DNA of 64,000 nucleotides from Axinella damicornis (GCA_963931865.1 OZ007505.1:18989139-19053138); one strand, 5' to 3'. Shown: positions 27,512 through 39,759, counted from the first letter of the stretch. The notes: generated by a model not told the origin, from the letters alone. Numbers and translations: made by a program.

Positions 27512-27639
27512 ACCTGACAATGACTACTAGTACAGTGTATGTACAGGACCTCCAACTGTTTGAAAAGGACCTAGCTGAAGGCATGCATGGCGCATGTGCA
27601 CATATACCCTGCCACACACACACGCACACACACACTTAC

Positions 27640-28008
27640 TCCAGCAGTAACACATCCAGTGCCTCAGTCCCCCTGTTCCTCCACACCTCACACGTGTCAA
27701 TCACCCCCTCCACCACCTCTTCTGAAGTCAACTGCTGATGCACCTCGGTGTTGTGAGCAAAGCAGATGAAGGCACTCACCACAAGCTGTGCCCACCAATA
27801 GGAGTAGGATGGAGAATGGGCGATGCTTATGAACTGCTGCAGGACATCAGGCCGAGAGGCAATCTTCATGTGAGCCTCGGGAATTTCACACATGCTGTGT
27901 GATGAATTGAAGCAGTTACTAGGTGCTCTGAAGCTGTTGGGAGAGCTCGAGCAGACATTAGCTTTCCCACTGATTAGCCCATTCTAATGTACTAGTCCAA
28001 GCATAAGT

Positions 28009-28044
<36 letters not shown>

Positions 28045-29309
28045 AGGAAGCTGTCCACCATACACATTTCTGGGTGGACATACTTGCAATCCAGACCTCA
28101 TCAATTTTTACATTTCACATAATGTATGCTATATGTTACACAGCTGTGTTTGATTGTATGATGAACAGATTTTGCCTTGTCACTTCCATGCTAGCCTCGT
28201 TCCCAGGCCCAAGCAGAGGCCGTCTCGGGCCTGGGAATGAGGCTACTTCCATGCTTATCTTAAATATCTACATGAAAGCTTAAGGTACTTGCTTGATCTT
28301 ACGTAACCATGCCAATTGGTTTAGTGTGATACACAGTAGCCTTGTTCCCAGGCATACTCACCCCAGCATTGCAGTTCTAATATTGCAAGCGACAAAATAA
28401 TGCTGGGATGAGAAGGCTTAGGAACGAGGCTATATGCAACCCACATCTGGAGACTCACTTGCACAAAGTGCCCATTGCTGATGCCATCAGCTCTTGCAGA
28501 ATCAAACTATCTCTCTGAGCGCCTCCCACAACTGTGACTCTTTCCCCTCGTTTCAGCTTTAGTAACAACAGTGAATCCATCAGCAGCTCAATGCAGCCAT
28601 ATTTGATCAACACCCTGCGAAATTTGTATGTGGCAGCAATGTAGTATAAAGCAACCGGACATGTCAGCACCAAGTGTTTCACGTTCTCGGGACACATGTG
28701 CCAATCTTGGGTTAGCAACAGCGAGTACAGCCTGACAAGAGTGTCCAAACCACCGACACTGATAAAGTAATCTTTATTCATCTGCTTGACTTCAGAGTCC
28801 CACGGTGAGAAGACCTTGTCTCTCAGCTCTTGCATGAACCCTTCTTGGATGGCAGTTTGAAGTGCATTTTCTCCATCACTTGGGACTTCGTCTGAGAGAG
28901 AGGGCAGGTGGACTTGGAACAGGCCAAGTAGGGACTTCAACCACGTGACAACGCTTAGGACTTCGGAACAATCTGCTTTAGATCTGTATGTCAGATGGAT
29001 GGTGTCACCACTACGAAGATGGTTGGATTTGAAGTCATCAGAATCGAAAAGAACAGTTGATTCATACTGCAAAGTCTGTGCACAAATGGGAACATTGAAA
29101 TCATCCTCAATCTTTTGTTTCAGCTCGTGAGCAATCTTTGGGTAGGTTGCTAATGTGATGGTCTTTGTCACAACTTCTTCTGTAGAAGTACAGTGAAGCA
29201 CTATTTCAAAGGAGCAACCTTCACCTTGACATCTGAAACCCTCATCTCCTGTTTCAAGGCCTGCCTTCGTCAGTTCTCTTTCCATGTTTTCGGGTTGCTG
29301 AGTCCGCAT
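27640..29309 (-). CDS. Ubiquitin-like plus helical-repeat protein (5' part)
   Basis: Two minus-strand exons, 28459-29309 and 27640-27894, joined in phase (TLC-N-MCEIPE) to about 368 residues. The last seen exon ends with a good donor (gtaagt) in phase 2, so more exons must follow; they are in or beyond the 200-N gap. Residues about 34-112 look like a ubiquitin-like beta-grasp domain (IVLHCTSTEEV... to ...LRSGDTIHLTY). The rest is leucine-rich and helical, resembling armadillo/HEAT-type solenoid sequence. I do not recognise a named family. No signal peptide or membrane segment is visible, so it is probably cytosolic. It lies between P450 genes C and D and appears unrelated to them. Confidence 0.72.
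28192..28433. repeat. Two adjacent GCCTCGTTCCCAGGC-family palindromes
   Basis: Copies at 28192-28245 and 28338-28433 lie in intron 1 of the ubiquitin-like gene. The second has a longer interior (cattgcagttctaatattgc), shared with the copy at 62748-62857. Confidence 0.75.
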
Positions 29310-30190
29310 GGGAAATTCCCGTGTTTAATGATAGCCCCTCCCCCTCCACCTCGCGGAAGTAAGCATGGTGCCACACCCCCTCAAGACACAGGTATATATG
29401 AATGTGCAGATCGAGGTGGATGAGGTTTACGGAGCGGTTATGGTTACACCTACAGGGAAGGATACTGAAGCTAGGAGATAAGACAGCCAACGGTACCAAT
29501 ATTAGCCCATGTGTGTAATAAATGTTAGTGAAGTGGAGGAGGAAATATCCACCTCTGTCAGACGCGAGGAAATTGTTAATGGACGTTAAAGGAGAGTGTG
29601 CAAGAAGAGCTTAATATTCTCCTTACTATATCTATTTATTGGCCAGCATAGCTACATTAATGCGAATTAGCTAGCTACAATTTGGCCCATCATGTGCATA
29701 TTAGTGCATGCATGCACATTATGTGATTAACTTTAATGGAAGAGTATAGAGCAGCTACATGTACCTATATAGCTACAATGGAAGACTGCATGCAATTGTG
29801 AAGGACCGGAACTAAGAAGGGATATAGTATAAGCCTGTGTTATAGTGTGTAGTGGAATGAGATGCCAATGTATTTGAAGTAGTTGACTCAGCTAATTGCA
29901 TACATGCACCATCCCTAGCTAATTATTGTTGAGTCGGCACCTAACCATTCTCAACTGTACACTGAGCACAGGAAGCTGTGACAGCTTGGAGAGAAATTCT
30001 TGAGGGAATAGTTGGGCTCGCTGAACAATACTACAAAACGTAAAGCAAATATGTGGTGAATAACAATGCAGTGAATGCTAGTAGGCCAAACTTTCAGTAG
30101 TGAGTCTAAAATACAATCTCATTCAGTGGTGAATTCCCATTATACAGCTAAATTAATTTTTCAGTTGATTGCAGATTAATTCATTGTGCT
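29310..30190. other. Intergenic, ubiquitin-like gene to P450 D
   Basis: Holds the upstream region of the ubiquitin-like gene and the 3' flank of gene D. I see no exon or named repeat. Confidence 0.55.
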
Positions 30191-33100
30191 TCATTGCTTG
30201 CGAAATTCAAGAGTGCATGGAACGTTATCCTTGGGTTGTGTAAAGGTTCTTGCAATTGCCACCAGTTTGTAGTCGTCAGGAAGGGAGATGGTGAAGTTCT
30301 GAACCAGCTTAGATAACAGCACCTTAGCCTCCATCTGTATAGAGAAAGATATTATATCCTGTAGTCAATCATTCAGAGTGCTCACCAATAATTAATAGTA
30401 CTTGAGTGTGATCTCATTGTACCAGAGAGTATAGACATTAATTGTTTGTCCCCCAATACAAGGCTAATTATACGAATAGTAATGACCATCATTCTACTAA
30501 GGTAGTACATACCTACGAATGAGTACTAGCACTGTAGTAGCACCCTTACCATGGCAAAGTGTTTCCCAATGCAGGACCGATGGCCAAGTCCAAATGGAAA
30601 GTAGACAAACGAACTTGGCCTGCAGAATTGGATGCAGTTTACATCTTAAGTTAATGTAGCTAAGACCTTTCAGTTTCAGATGGCAGCCATAATGCAGAAC
30701 AAATATTTCACAGAAGACTCACTTTTGGTGTGTAGGATCAAACCTGCCAGGATTGAAGACGTCAGGGTCAGCAAAGTGTTCTGGCATTTGACACATTGTG
30801 CCAGAGCACATCTGAAAAAAGAAAAGATATCCTGCATCTTCACATTCATGTATGGGACTAACTAAATTGCATAGGGAGTCCATATGTGGATAGTTATGCT
30901 ACACAAGATCAAAAGATGCATGCAGCTAGCTACAGAGCCTACTGTGATTAGTGTGCCCTCTGGGATGTGGTAGCCACCAACTTTAATTCCACCTGGGCAA
31001 GGGCACCTGCTAACACGATCAAATGGTGGGTACATACGGAGAGTTTCGAGGAGGACCTGAAGCAGCAACAGATAATATAATGAGGACAAGTTCTTGAACC
31101 ATCAAGCATGTTACTGCCTGTAATTCCACTAAGAATCTGTAATTAACGCTTAGTACATGTAACAGCAGGAGCTTATGAGCGGCGAAGCCACGAAGGAGCG
31201 TGCAACTACCGCATACGCCCGAGTGCCGTCCAAATCCAAATTATTAGCTAGCGAACTTGGAAACCTGTTCTTCAATCTAGCGTCAAAATGACGACATAAT
31301 TTGAAACCCACGTGTTCTGTGGTAGTGATGTGAGAAATTTGACACTCACTCAGCGGAGCGCCTTTGACCTAGCTGCAGTGAAATGGCCAAGTGAACGGGC
31401 GACAGTGAAAGCAATTTGCCACAAAAACGTGAAGATCCCGGGACCCCTCACCGTTTGGAGACGCCTTCTTTGTGGGTGACAGACCGCATGATGCGCATTG
31501 CGCACTTCCAAAACGGAAGTATGTAAGTAATCAGGATTTGGATGGAACACGCTTCTTCGCGGCTTTGCCGCTCATAAGCTCCTGGTAACAGTTAATCAAT
31601 TTTCTGTACAGTACACCTGTGGACTTCATTAGTGACTGCTAGCTGATCATTAACTTACTGAGGTACCGGTAGTTTCACACAATGTGGTAGCCTCGTTCCC
31701 AGGCCGCGTGGGAGGAGGCTTGGGAACGAGGCTAACAATGTGGTAGCTAGCATTAGAGCAAGTGCCTTCATTAGCACAGCACCCTTCCTGTACTTTCTAA
31801 ACTACTCAATCAAGACCTGAGCAGTGGGGTCAAATGGTTTCCGTTGACCTTCAATTGCACAAATGATTATTTCTTAGCTGTAGTCAGAAACATCTAAACT
31901 GAAAAAAATTCCGGGGGCATGTCCGCTGAACCCACTAGCTACTTGCTTACTATAATCAGGCCACACTGAAATCCTAGCTACACCACTGCATGTCTTGATT
32001 CTGGGAGGTCACTAGCAGGCCTCTCAGCTGTTCAGAAACTTGCAAGCAGCCAGGTTCCTGTACTCTCACTAGCAGTGCACCCATCAAAAATTTTGAATAT
32101 CCATACATTTTCTATAGTTTAGTACCTGTTCAGTGTACTGCAGTTTCTCCAGATCTTCAGCACTGACAGTTTCCTTGTTTCCAAGCACCTCATCAACCTC
32201 TGACTGTAACCTGTACACAGAGAAAACTGAATACTGTATCATCACCACTGGGAGCAGGAAGTCAGTGATTTACCTTTCAAGGATGTCTGGATGAAGATGC
32301 AAGAGCACGACTACAAAGGAGAGCATGCTGCAGGATGTTTCCTGGCCTGAAAATAAGACAGCAAATTGTATCCTACGTAGCTATACAGTCTCTCATTACA
32401 ACAGTGCTAATTATATAGAGGTCTAGTTCAACTGACATTCGAAATATTATGTGTAGGGGTTTGTTTACCTCCAACATAGAAGGTGATGAAGTCATCGACT
32501 AGGAGCTCAAGATCAACATCTTCACCAGTGTCTGCAGAGCAGAATAAAACTTCCTTCGTGAAACAAATGAAGCCATCGGTGACGGTTCTTAGACGCACAA
32601 GTCATGTGATTAAAACTGATTACTAATTGTACTGCATATACTCATGTTAAGGCATGTCTTTCAATTTTACGCAACATGGATAGATTATGGAATTGTGTTA
32701 TACAACTTGAACTTCACTGCCCGTATTGATGCGTGGGATCGTGGTACCAAGAGTTCAAATTCATAACAATAGACTCAGTTGTGTTGTATTGTGCACTGTG
32801 TGGTGTGACATCGTATATGGTATTACCTACCTGCATAAAGTTAACGCAATTGAACTTTGACCCCACAGGTCTACTTACTGACAACTTGCAGGATGTGTGA
32901 GAGAATGTCATTGGGGGGCTGCTGTCCACTCTGAATGGTCCTGATCCTCTTCTGGATGCAGTCCCTGCCAATGGCTCTGATGGCCCTCAAGGTCTCCCTG
33001 TACCCCTCTGCCTCAAGAGGATGCAGGTACTGCAGAGGAATCAAGATCATGACTGCTATGGTAGCCAGTTGAAGCTGTACATCCAAATCTGGAATAGGCT

Positions 33101-36100
33101 GTTTACAAGATGATTTGACCAGACATGGATCGTATAAATACTCCAGCCTGCGAGAATGCACAACAGTGTGCATAGCACTACCTCAGGCCACAAATTATGA
33201 CGCAAAAAGTATACACGTATGAACAACACAGAGACTGGCACAGTCTACAGGGCACGACGGTCCCACATGGTCTATATGCACTGGTCCAGCACAGCATGTA
33301 TACTCTGCAGGACATGTACAGGTTGCATGAACAGATGAAAGCATCTGGCCATCATGTGATAGCCCCCATCACCGTGGCCATTAGTGGTTTTCACAGCTCT
33401 TCGTACGATTGCTGCTTGTGAGGTACGTATTAAGTATTTGTGTCTACAGACTAGTGACGTATCCAGTAGCATATTGATTCTCTCATAACTTATGCCTCTC
33501 ACTGGGTACAATGAGGGGAAGACGGATCTAAAAGACTGCTCCAATCCCTTGAAGGTGTTTGAAAGGAGAAATGTCAGTTTGCCAGTCCCCTTAGCTCTCT
33601 TCAGGCCAAGTGACTTGTCATCCCACGTCTGTGTGAAGTCTGACGCAAAGGCAACCTGCAGGACGCATGCAAATCATCAGCATAGTTGAAGATGCGTTAT
33701 CACCTCTATCATTGCATCATTTGGTGATACAGTGTATCAATTGAAAGCTCATGATAGTTCATTTATTGTAGCTCATAACCCACCTTGCTGATCACATCCA
33801 AAGTGACCTCGGCCAAGTGCGCCTTCATTGGCACTGTTGTTTTACCATCAGCCAGTGGCCTCAGCCCTTCTAAGAATTTATCTGCACACTCATTGAATGA
33901 GGGCACCAAGCTCTTCAGATAACTGCACAGGGAGTATTTCCCCCAATATTTTATAATTATATATATTAATACTGCAGTAATTGAATGTTTACGTTTTATT
34001 AAATGCAGAGTCGTAGATCTTTCTTCGTGGCAGCCAAGTCTCATAGTGTCCAATGCTAAACAAACCATCTCCCAGGAATCTGTGTATAAAAATAGTAATA
34101 GGCAGTAAAATGATGCATTCATGTATAATTAAACCAACTGAGATACCTTTCTCCAAATAAGTTTCTAACGAACCACAGAAAGGCTTCAGGCTTGTTGTTC
34201 TTCGGCTGTGTTGTGACATCCTATGCAATTACATGATCACAAGAAATCAGAGTGAATGGAAACAAGTTAGTTAATGCGTACACAACTTTGTAGTATCTGA
34301 CTTTTGCTGGGTAAAGTTACAAGCTTTATACCTTGATGTCATCTGGGTCCAGGGTAATAACCATCACTCTCCAGAAGAGAAAGACAGCAAAGACAGGACT
34401 TCCAACCTCTCGATACCTGTATGATATAAATTGCACATTACAATCAACGAGTGTGTGCACTCTTCCCGTAGTGCATGGATTGACATACCATATAGCGGGA
34501 ACCTTTCGCGGGTACTGTACAAATTTTCGAGAAATGTGTTCTGACAAATTTTAATTTCACGACAACATTTGAAGGGTCACGACCTATGACCACAGCCCCT
34601 ACTACTTCACATGCATGTGTACTACTGGGAGAACTCAGCGTGCACTTCAGTGTGGAATTGAAGGTAAGAGGCTACCATCGGCGGACGTGCTTGTGAATTG
34701 CCATGAAGTGAAGCATATTTGGAGATCAATGCCTGTTGTTCGCTCAAGATCATGGTAATTATGGTCCTCTCGACTGTACGCGATGATGTGCTATGTGCGC
34801 TATGCGCGGTCCTTTGTGGGGTGGCAGTACTTGTACAGGTCGGAAGTAGCGATACAGCGACATAGCTATGCTACTTTGGAATCCAGATGGCAAGGTGTTT
34901 GCCTGAGGAGTAGTTTGTGCATTGTCAGTGAGTTCTCACCACACAAAATGATTACACAATGTCATGTTGCATAGAGTTGCCATGCACCATGCAAACATAT
35001 TACACCCCTAGACCTTGAAATTCATCAAAGCAGCAATCCCTTCACTATATCTAGTCTTAGAGCAATATCACTCAACTCAGTCTTGCAGCTTACATGCATA
35101 CCGTATTTCCGCGATCAAACGCCGCACTCGATTAGTGGCCGCCCTCGGATAATAGCCGCATCTCCCGAAGGGCTGAATAAAATAAAGTTTAGTAGCCACG
35201 GCTAGTGTCGGCAATCGATCGAAGCACTTTGTCTAGCCCTCGAGGACCGTGACTATTTCGCTGTGAGCATGAAGAGAGGAGAACTGATTGTTGGTCATAT
35301 TCCCCAAGAGCTGTCTACGCTTTTGGCGTTTTCTGTGGTCGAGGCAAGCGGGGCGAGCGACGTATGACAGGCGAAATCTTTCATGACAGTAATGGCTTTG
35401 GCGTTTCCTACCGTTTTGTAGGGATGATTATGACAATACCACACGGCCCAGGGCTAGCTGAAACAAAACTTCTTTGTGCATACACGGTGCTCCAATCCAA
35501 TTCCTCACTTCGAGTTTAATAAACGCCGCCTTTGATTAGTGGCCGCCCTCGAATAGTAGCCGCAGTAAATCGCGTGATGAAATAAATAGTAGCCGCGGCG
35601 TTTGATCGCGGAAATACGGTATACATGTGGTCTTTCGTTATTTCCATACCCAGACTGCAACCAGACTGGGAACAAGGACAGACTTATTGTTATTCTGGGT
35701 TATTGCATAATGGGCTCTGTGTTGCTGTCTTAGTAACAAGTACCAAGTTTTGTTACTAGGTGTGTGCCAGAACATAGCTTTACCATTATCCAATCTAATT
35801 ATCGCAACTTAATATGTCTGCACCCCCATACAAGGCTTCAATGGTATCCCCACAATGTGGAGTACGTGACAAGAATCCCAATCAAAGTCACCCAGCAAAA
35901 CAAAATTACATGGTTACTGTCCAGCCCTGTGCATTTCTGTTACAAAATCCATACACTGTCTCTTAACTATTTTTGGATCGCATAGTTGAAACGTGGGCAA
36001 ATAATGAGTGCAAGGGTCCAAATTGTGTAGTCTTCCCCCGGTGGGGAGGGCGGAGGATGGAAAACTGAAGTCTAGCATTTGGAGTGGCTAAACGTATACT

Positions 36101-37273
36101 ACTGCCATGCAAGATGGATACTTACCACAAGTGAATTATATCTGACAGGGGGAGCTCATCGTTTCCACTTGCTTTACATGCCCTCAAGATATTCGGGATG
36201 TGTCCCAGGTAGAAGCTATAAGAAAACAGTGAGCAGCAGAATGACTGTCTTACTGATGTTGTACTAATCACTTTCAGCAATACCACTATCAGAGGGGTAG
36301 GAGCAGGGGGTGCAAGGGGTGCAAGTGCACCCCCACTTTTTCCCCTGGGGGTGCATTGCACCCCCACTTTTCCTGGAGAAAAATTATCTATTTACAGGAA
36401 TTTAGTAAAGTAATTTTGAAACTCACCAAGCACATGGTCAAATTTTGAAGTGTCACACAGTATAGACTATTGGTAGACTTCAGATTCTAGTTGTTTGGTC
36501 TCAAAATCGCCCCAGCATTGCTCTCAGAGCACCAAATTTTGCAAACTTTTCTGTGGGGGCAGACCCCCCTACCAGGGCACATCCCTACGGAACGTGCATG
36601 GAGGCTTCGCCTCCGGGATTCTTTGCCCCCCCCCCCCCCCCCCCCCCACTTTTTACTACCTTCCTACCCCTCTGACTATGTAAATGCAGGCAGTTTCGTG
36701 TAGAGCCCCGTGGAAACCATCTGGTATACAATCATGCAGTACAGGTTGCCTGAGTGTTTCAGGAACAACTTCCTTCTGATTCAGGTTCTATGCAGGCACC
36801 AAAGCTTGCAACTTCCTTCTACAAAGGGGATTTGGTCTCCACAGGGCCTGAAGGGTACATTGACCTCTGCACTCTGCAGCAGCAGGCGATATAGCCAGCT
36901 CCTCAGTTCTGGGGGAATGGCCCCACAATAAATGGTCAGATATTTAGAGAAGTTCTGAACATATTTATTGGGCCAAATCTACTAGCCTTGTAGCTATTCG
37001 TTGTAACATAGATAATGGAGCGACTCTACCTATGGTTGTACACATGCGGTTATTAATTGGAAGTTAAGGCAACAAAGAGATTACGGTTTGTACCCCTTGG
37101 CCACGGGCAGTTATAGCTACAAATCACAAAGCTATATACCTGGGCAACTTTGGTGAGGGGATGTGCGAGTACTTCCAGTGAATGTAGTAGATGTAGACGG
37201 TGAGCACCAGGAACACTGCAAACAGCAACCCCACCAACCCACCTGCACTGTACAACAGAAGGAGACCAAGCAT
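30191..37273 (-). CDS. P450 gene D, CYP46A-like, complete
   Basis: Complete 15-exon gene, minus strand: 37140-37273, 36126-36215, 34332-34416, 34147-34220, 33993-34079, 33784-33922, 33503-33655, 32879-33074, 32469-32531, 32274-32346, 32126-32210, 30943-31056, 30723-30811, 30550-30619, 30191-30334. The exons sum to 1596 bases (531 residues), close to the roughly 500 residues usual for CYP46A. It has the N-terminal anchor, I-helix GGQETS, K-helix ETLR, and heme loop FPFGLGHRSCIGKHFA, and ends LEFRKQ. The PERF-like motif reads FNPGRF instead of FNPDRF, keeping the Arg but losing the acidic residue. Exon 13 ends aa|gt rather than ag|gt. Intron 2 holds a TA-flanked MITE, and intron 11 holds a 419-bp inverted-repeat element. 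It is head to head with gene E. Exons 7 to 2 were duplicated as the broken copy at 47.3-49.5 kb. Confidence 0.9.
31166..31584. mobile_element. 419-bp inverted-repeat element
   Basis: Ends caggagcttatgagcggc and its complement, with about 37 bases of terminal inverted repeat and few mismatches. Flanked by the 7-base direct repeat gtaacag (31159-31165 and 31585-31591). Lies in intron 11 of gene D. No coding capacity. Confidence 0.75.
33405..36290. repeat. Segmental duplication, copy 1 (inside gene D)
   Basis: Direct duplicate of about 47225-49592, covering D exons 7 to 2 with introns. Copy 1 is about 520 bases longer because of the MITE at 35101-35619. Sequence similarity ends near the two stated borders. 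Confidence 0.88.
35101..35619. mobile_element. 519-bp MITE with TA target duplication
   Basis: Terminal inverted repeats ccgtatttccgcgatcaaac at the left and its complement at the right. It is flanked by TA on both sides (35099-35100, 35620-35621). An internal direct repeat (attagtggccgccctcg) occurs near each end. No transposase is encoded, so it is non-autonomous; the TA duplication suits the Tc1/mariner-type superfamily. Confidence 0.85.
36720..36985 (+). repeat. Dispersed repeat shared with 63.67-63.87 kb
   Basis: Shares cacagggcctgaagg, attgacctctgcactctgca and tttattggccaaatctact-like blocks with 63670-63860 in the same orientation. It lies in intron 1 of gene D. Confidence 0.65.
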
Positions 37274-37429
37274 CTTCGGAGTAGTCTCGCAGGCCCGCGA
37301 GACTATCTTCGGAGTTGAGCCTGCAACCAAATTTGAATTCGCTTCAGTGAATTTCAATATCAATGGTTGTGCTCTTCGATATAGCGTGGTCGATATAGCG
37401 AGGAATTATTTTATTTCCTTGCCTGGGAA

Positions 37430-38140
37430 CGAGGGAAAACGCGGATACGGTCGGACGCGGACACGGACGCGGACGCGGACACGGACACGGACACGAACCA
37501 AAACTCATTTTTCAGCCCTTTGCAGTGTAGGACAGAAGGTTATTCATTCGCTAAAGTTGCTTGCTTATATAGCCTATTGAACCGCCTTTCATGTCTTTCC
37601 TCGAGTCAGCACCTCTTTTTATGTAGTTTAACTTATTGTTATGTTATTACTAATCGTGGGTACATACCGGGTACGTATTAGCTATTATAATTATTGCCAT
37701 TATGTATCCATTGCATCATGCATAAACTTTCATTTAAAAAAAAGGAAAAAAAGGAAAAAAAAAGAGCTTCAACGAAAAGACTAGAAGAGCATATATTTAT
37801 TGCAGAAACCAAACTCAGGCATTTTGCCAAAGCATAGGAAGCAGAAATAATATTCCTATACCATCTATGACGATGGCTGATCGAAGCTCGAACTTTGGCA
37901 TTGTTGAAGCTTATTAAATATGCACGTGGCCTTTGACCTTTGCTGACTCGAGGAAAGACGTTCAATAGGCTAAGCAAGCAACTTTAGCGAATGAATAACC
38001 ATGTTTAGCTTCTGTCCTATACTGCAAAGGGCTGAAAAATGAGTTTTGGGCTGAAAAATGAGTTTTGGTTCGCCGCGACTCCGCGTCCGCGTCCGTGTCC
38101 GCGTCCGACCGTATCCGCGTTTTCCACTTGCCCGAACGGG
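37430..38140. repeat. Long inverted repeat in gene D upstream region
   Basis: Arms of about 180-200 bases (37430-37612 and 37942-38140) are inverted copies. Both include a GC-rich hexamer tract of the type cggacgcggacacgg and a block around ctcgaggaaagac. The loop is about 330 bases. It begins about 160 bases upstream of the D start codon. Confidence 0.78.
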
Positions 38141-38157
38141 GCTATTGCATGTCAAGA

Positions 38158-38231
38158 TAGCCTCGTTCCCAGGCCGCGTGGGAGGAGAGAGGACGTCTTC
38201 TCTCCTCCCACGCGGCCTGGGAACGAGGCTA
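38158..38231. repeat. Perfect copy of GCCTCGTTCCCAGGC palindromic MITE
   Basis: A 74-base palindrome runs from tagcctcgttcccaggccgc to its complement. It is the best-preserved member of a family also seen at 3893-3953, 6566-6612, 15749-15784, 28192-28245, 28338-28433, 31687-31733, 39555-39606, 61052-61093 and 62748-62857, with half copies near 40220 and 40517. Confidence 0.88.
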
Positions 38232-38264
38232 ATGTCAAGATAAAGTATGAAGTATGCTACCAGG

Positions 38265-39442
38265 AGCGCATAATGAGGAAGCGAGCGGAAGGGAGGAGCG
38301 TGAAACGACCACGCAAAAGATAAAAAAAATTGAAAACTTCCCCACGGTAGTCCCGTTACTATTTTTCAGTGGCGGATCTACATGTAGAAATTTTGAAAGG
38401 GGGGTTCGTTGGCACATACACAGCGCACCGCCGAAGGCGGTGCGCAGAGCCGCGAAGGAGGTGTGCAGAGCCGCGAAGCGGCGATCAGTGCAGTCCGCGC
38501 GAAGCGCGGAAAGTTTTTTTTACGTGTTCTTTTTAGCGATCAGGTAGCGCTCTCGTAGCATCTCTGCGCATTCTGGACAAGAAGATATATTGACTGAGTA
38601 ACCAGTAAGTATCGATGTGTGGGGCTGTTAGCTTCCTTCTTTTCATCGTCGACGGATTACAACCACGCACGTGGACAGTCGATTGAACACTGCGTTATTG
38701 GTTTATTTTCTAATTATACGTATAATATTATTATACAGAAACAAAAATAATTGATGTGAAATTAAAATTGTGTAGCAGCGTAAACCTAGCTAGCTCAAGA
38801 CTATGTCTGCCCGCCTTCAGGCTTTCAGCTCGCGAACGGTCAAGGTATTACCAACCACAGCTACAATAATACAAGTAGTTTATGTTAACAAGGGTCAAAA
38901 AGGGGGTTCATCCGCCACTGTTTTGTGGGTATAATTCTGGGTAGTTCGACCGAACTCAACGAAGTACCCCTGGATCCGCCAGTGTTTTTAGCTCGCACGT
39001 GTACGCAGACACAAGGATGACGACTACTAGAAGACAGAGAAAAGGCCAGTATCAAGACTCCAATGGTAGCGAGGCAGGGGAATGACATACTAGTAGTGAC
39101 AGACCTCGACAAAGTGCTGTATGACGATGCAGTCGAACGAGCCGCTCCACACAGTCAAGCGGGCGTCTCGACTAGTGGAAAGAACCGCCCCTTGTGCTTT
39201 TCTGGAGTTCATGACTGCTGGGAAACATCCCGCGACACTTACAGACACTATCTTCTCTCTCTCCCATCGAGATTCGGCCCGTCGCTGTAGTCAATGCAAT
39301 GGCATCACAGATAAACAACGATACACGTACGAGCTAAAAATAGTAACGGGACTACCGTGGGAAATTTTTCAATTTTTAATCTTTTGCGTGGTCGTTTCAC
39401 GCTCCTCCCTTCCTTCCGCTCGCTTCCTCATTATGCGCTCCT
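38265..39442. mobile_element. 1.2-kb element with ~100-bp terminal inverted repeats
   Basis: Left arm 38265-38362 and right arm 39337-39442 are inverted copies (gcgcataatgaggaagcgag... and complement). Between them lie segments bounded by cagtggcggat (38367) and atccgccactg (38920), with another ggatccgccagtg at 38972-38984, suggesting a nested hAT-type insertion. It lies between the head-to-head genes D and E. Confidence 0.7.
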
Positions 39443-39759
39443 GATGCTACCCTTCTGCGTTTCAGGGGACGTCCACAGACCCTCCACTCCGAGCACGCAG
39501 GAGGCGACGCAAACTATTATACTTGAGTATGCGAACACCACTCTGAAGCAACACTAGCCTCGTTCCCAGACCCTCCCCGAAACTAGTCTCGTTCTGGGAA
39601 CGAAATTACCCCGAAACACAGAAGGGTAGCACTGTCTCACGCTAGCAAATTCGCTCCAGTAGCACTGTCCAGATCTTCATCTACTTAGCTGGATCGTGAT
39701 CAACGGCGCGAGTCTGCTGTTGCAAAGTTGATTTTCGGTTAGCAGATCAAACTCTGAAA

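Larger units (their letters stand above)
37274..39759. promoter_or_regulatory. Divergent promoter region of P450 D and E
   Basis: Both genes start here, facing away. Almost all of it is inverted repeat sequence: the 37430-38140 foldback, the 38158-38231 palindrome, the 38265-39442 element and a GCCTCGTT copy at 39555. The last 150 bases before E and first 150 before D are the only unique stretches. Confidence 0.5.

Noticed and set aside
27134..27635. Long frames across 27.1-27.6 kb
   Set aside because: They only run through the N gap and carry no sequence support there.
37200..37580. Arg-Thr repeat frame upstream of P450 D
   Set aside because: It is a by-product of the GC-rich hexamer tract inside the foldback, and the reverse copy yields a similar artefact.
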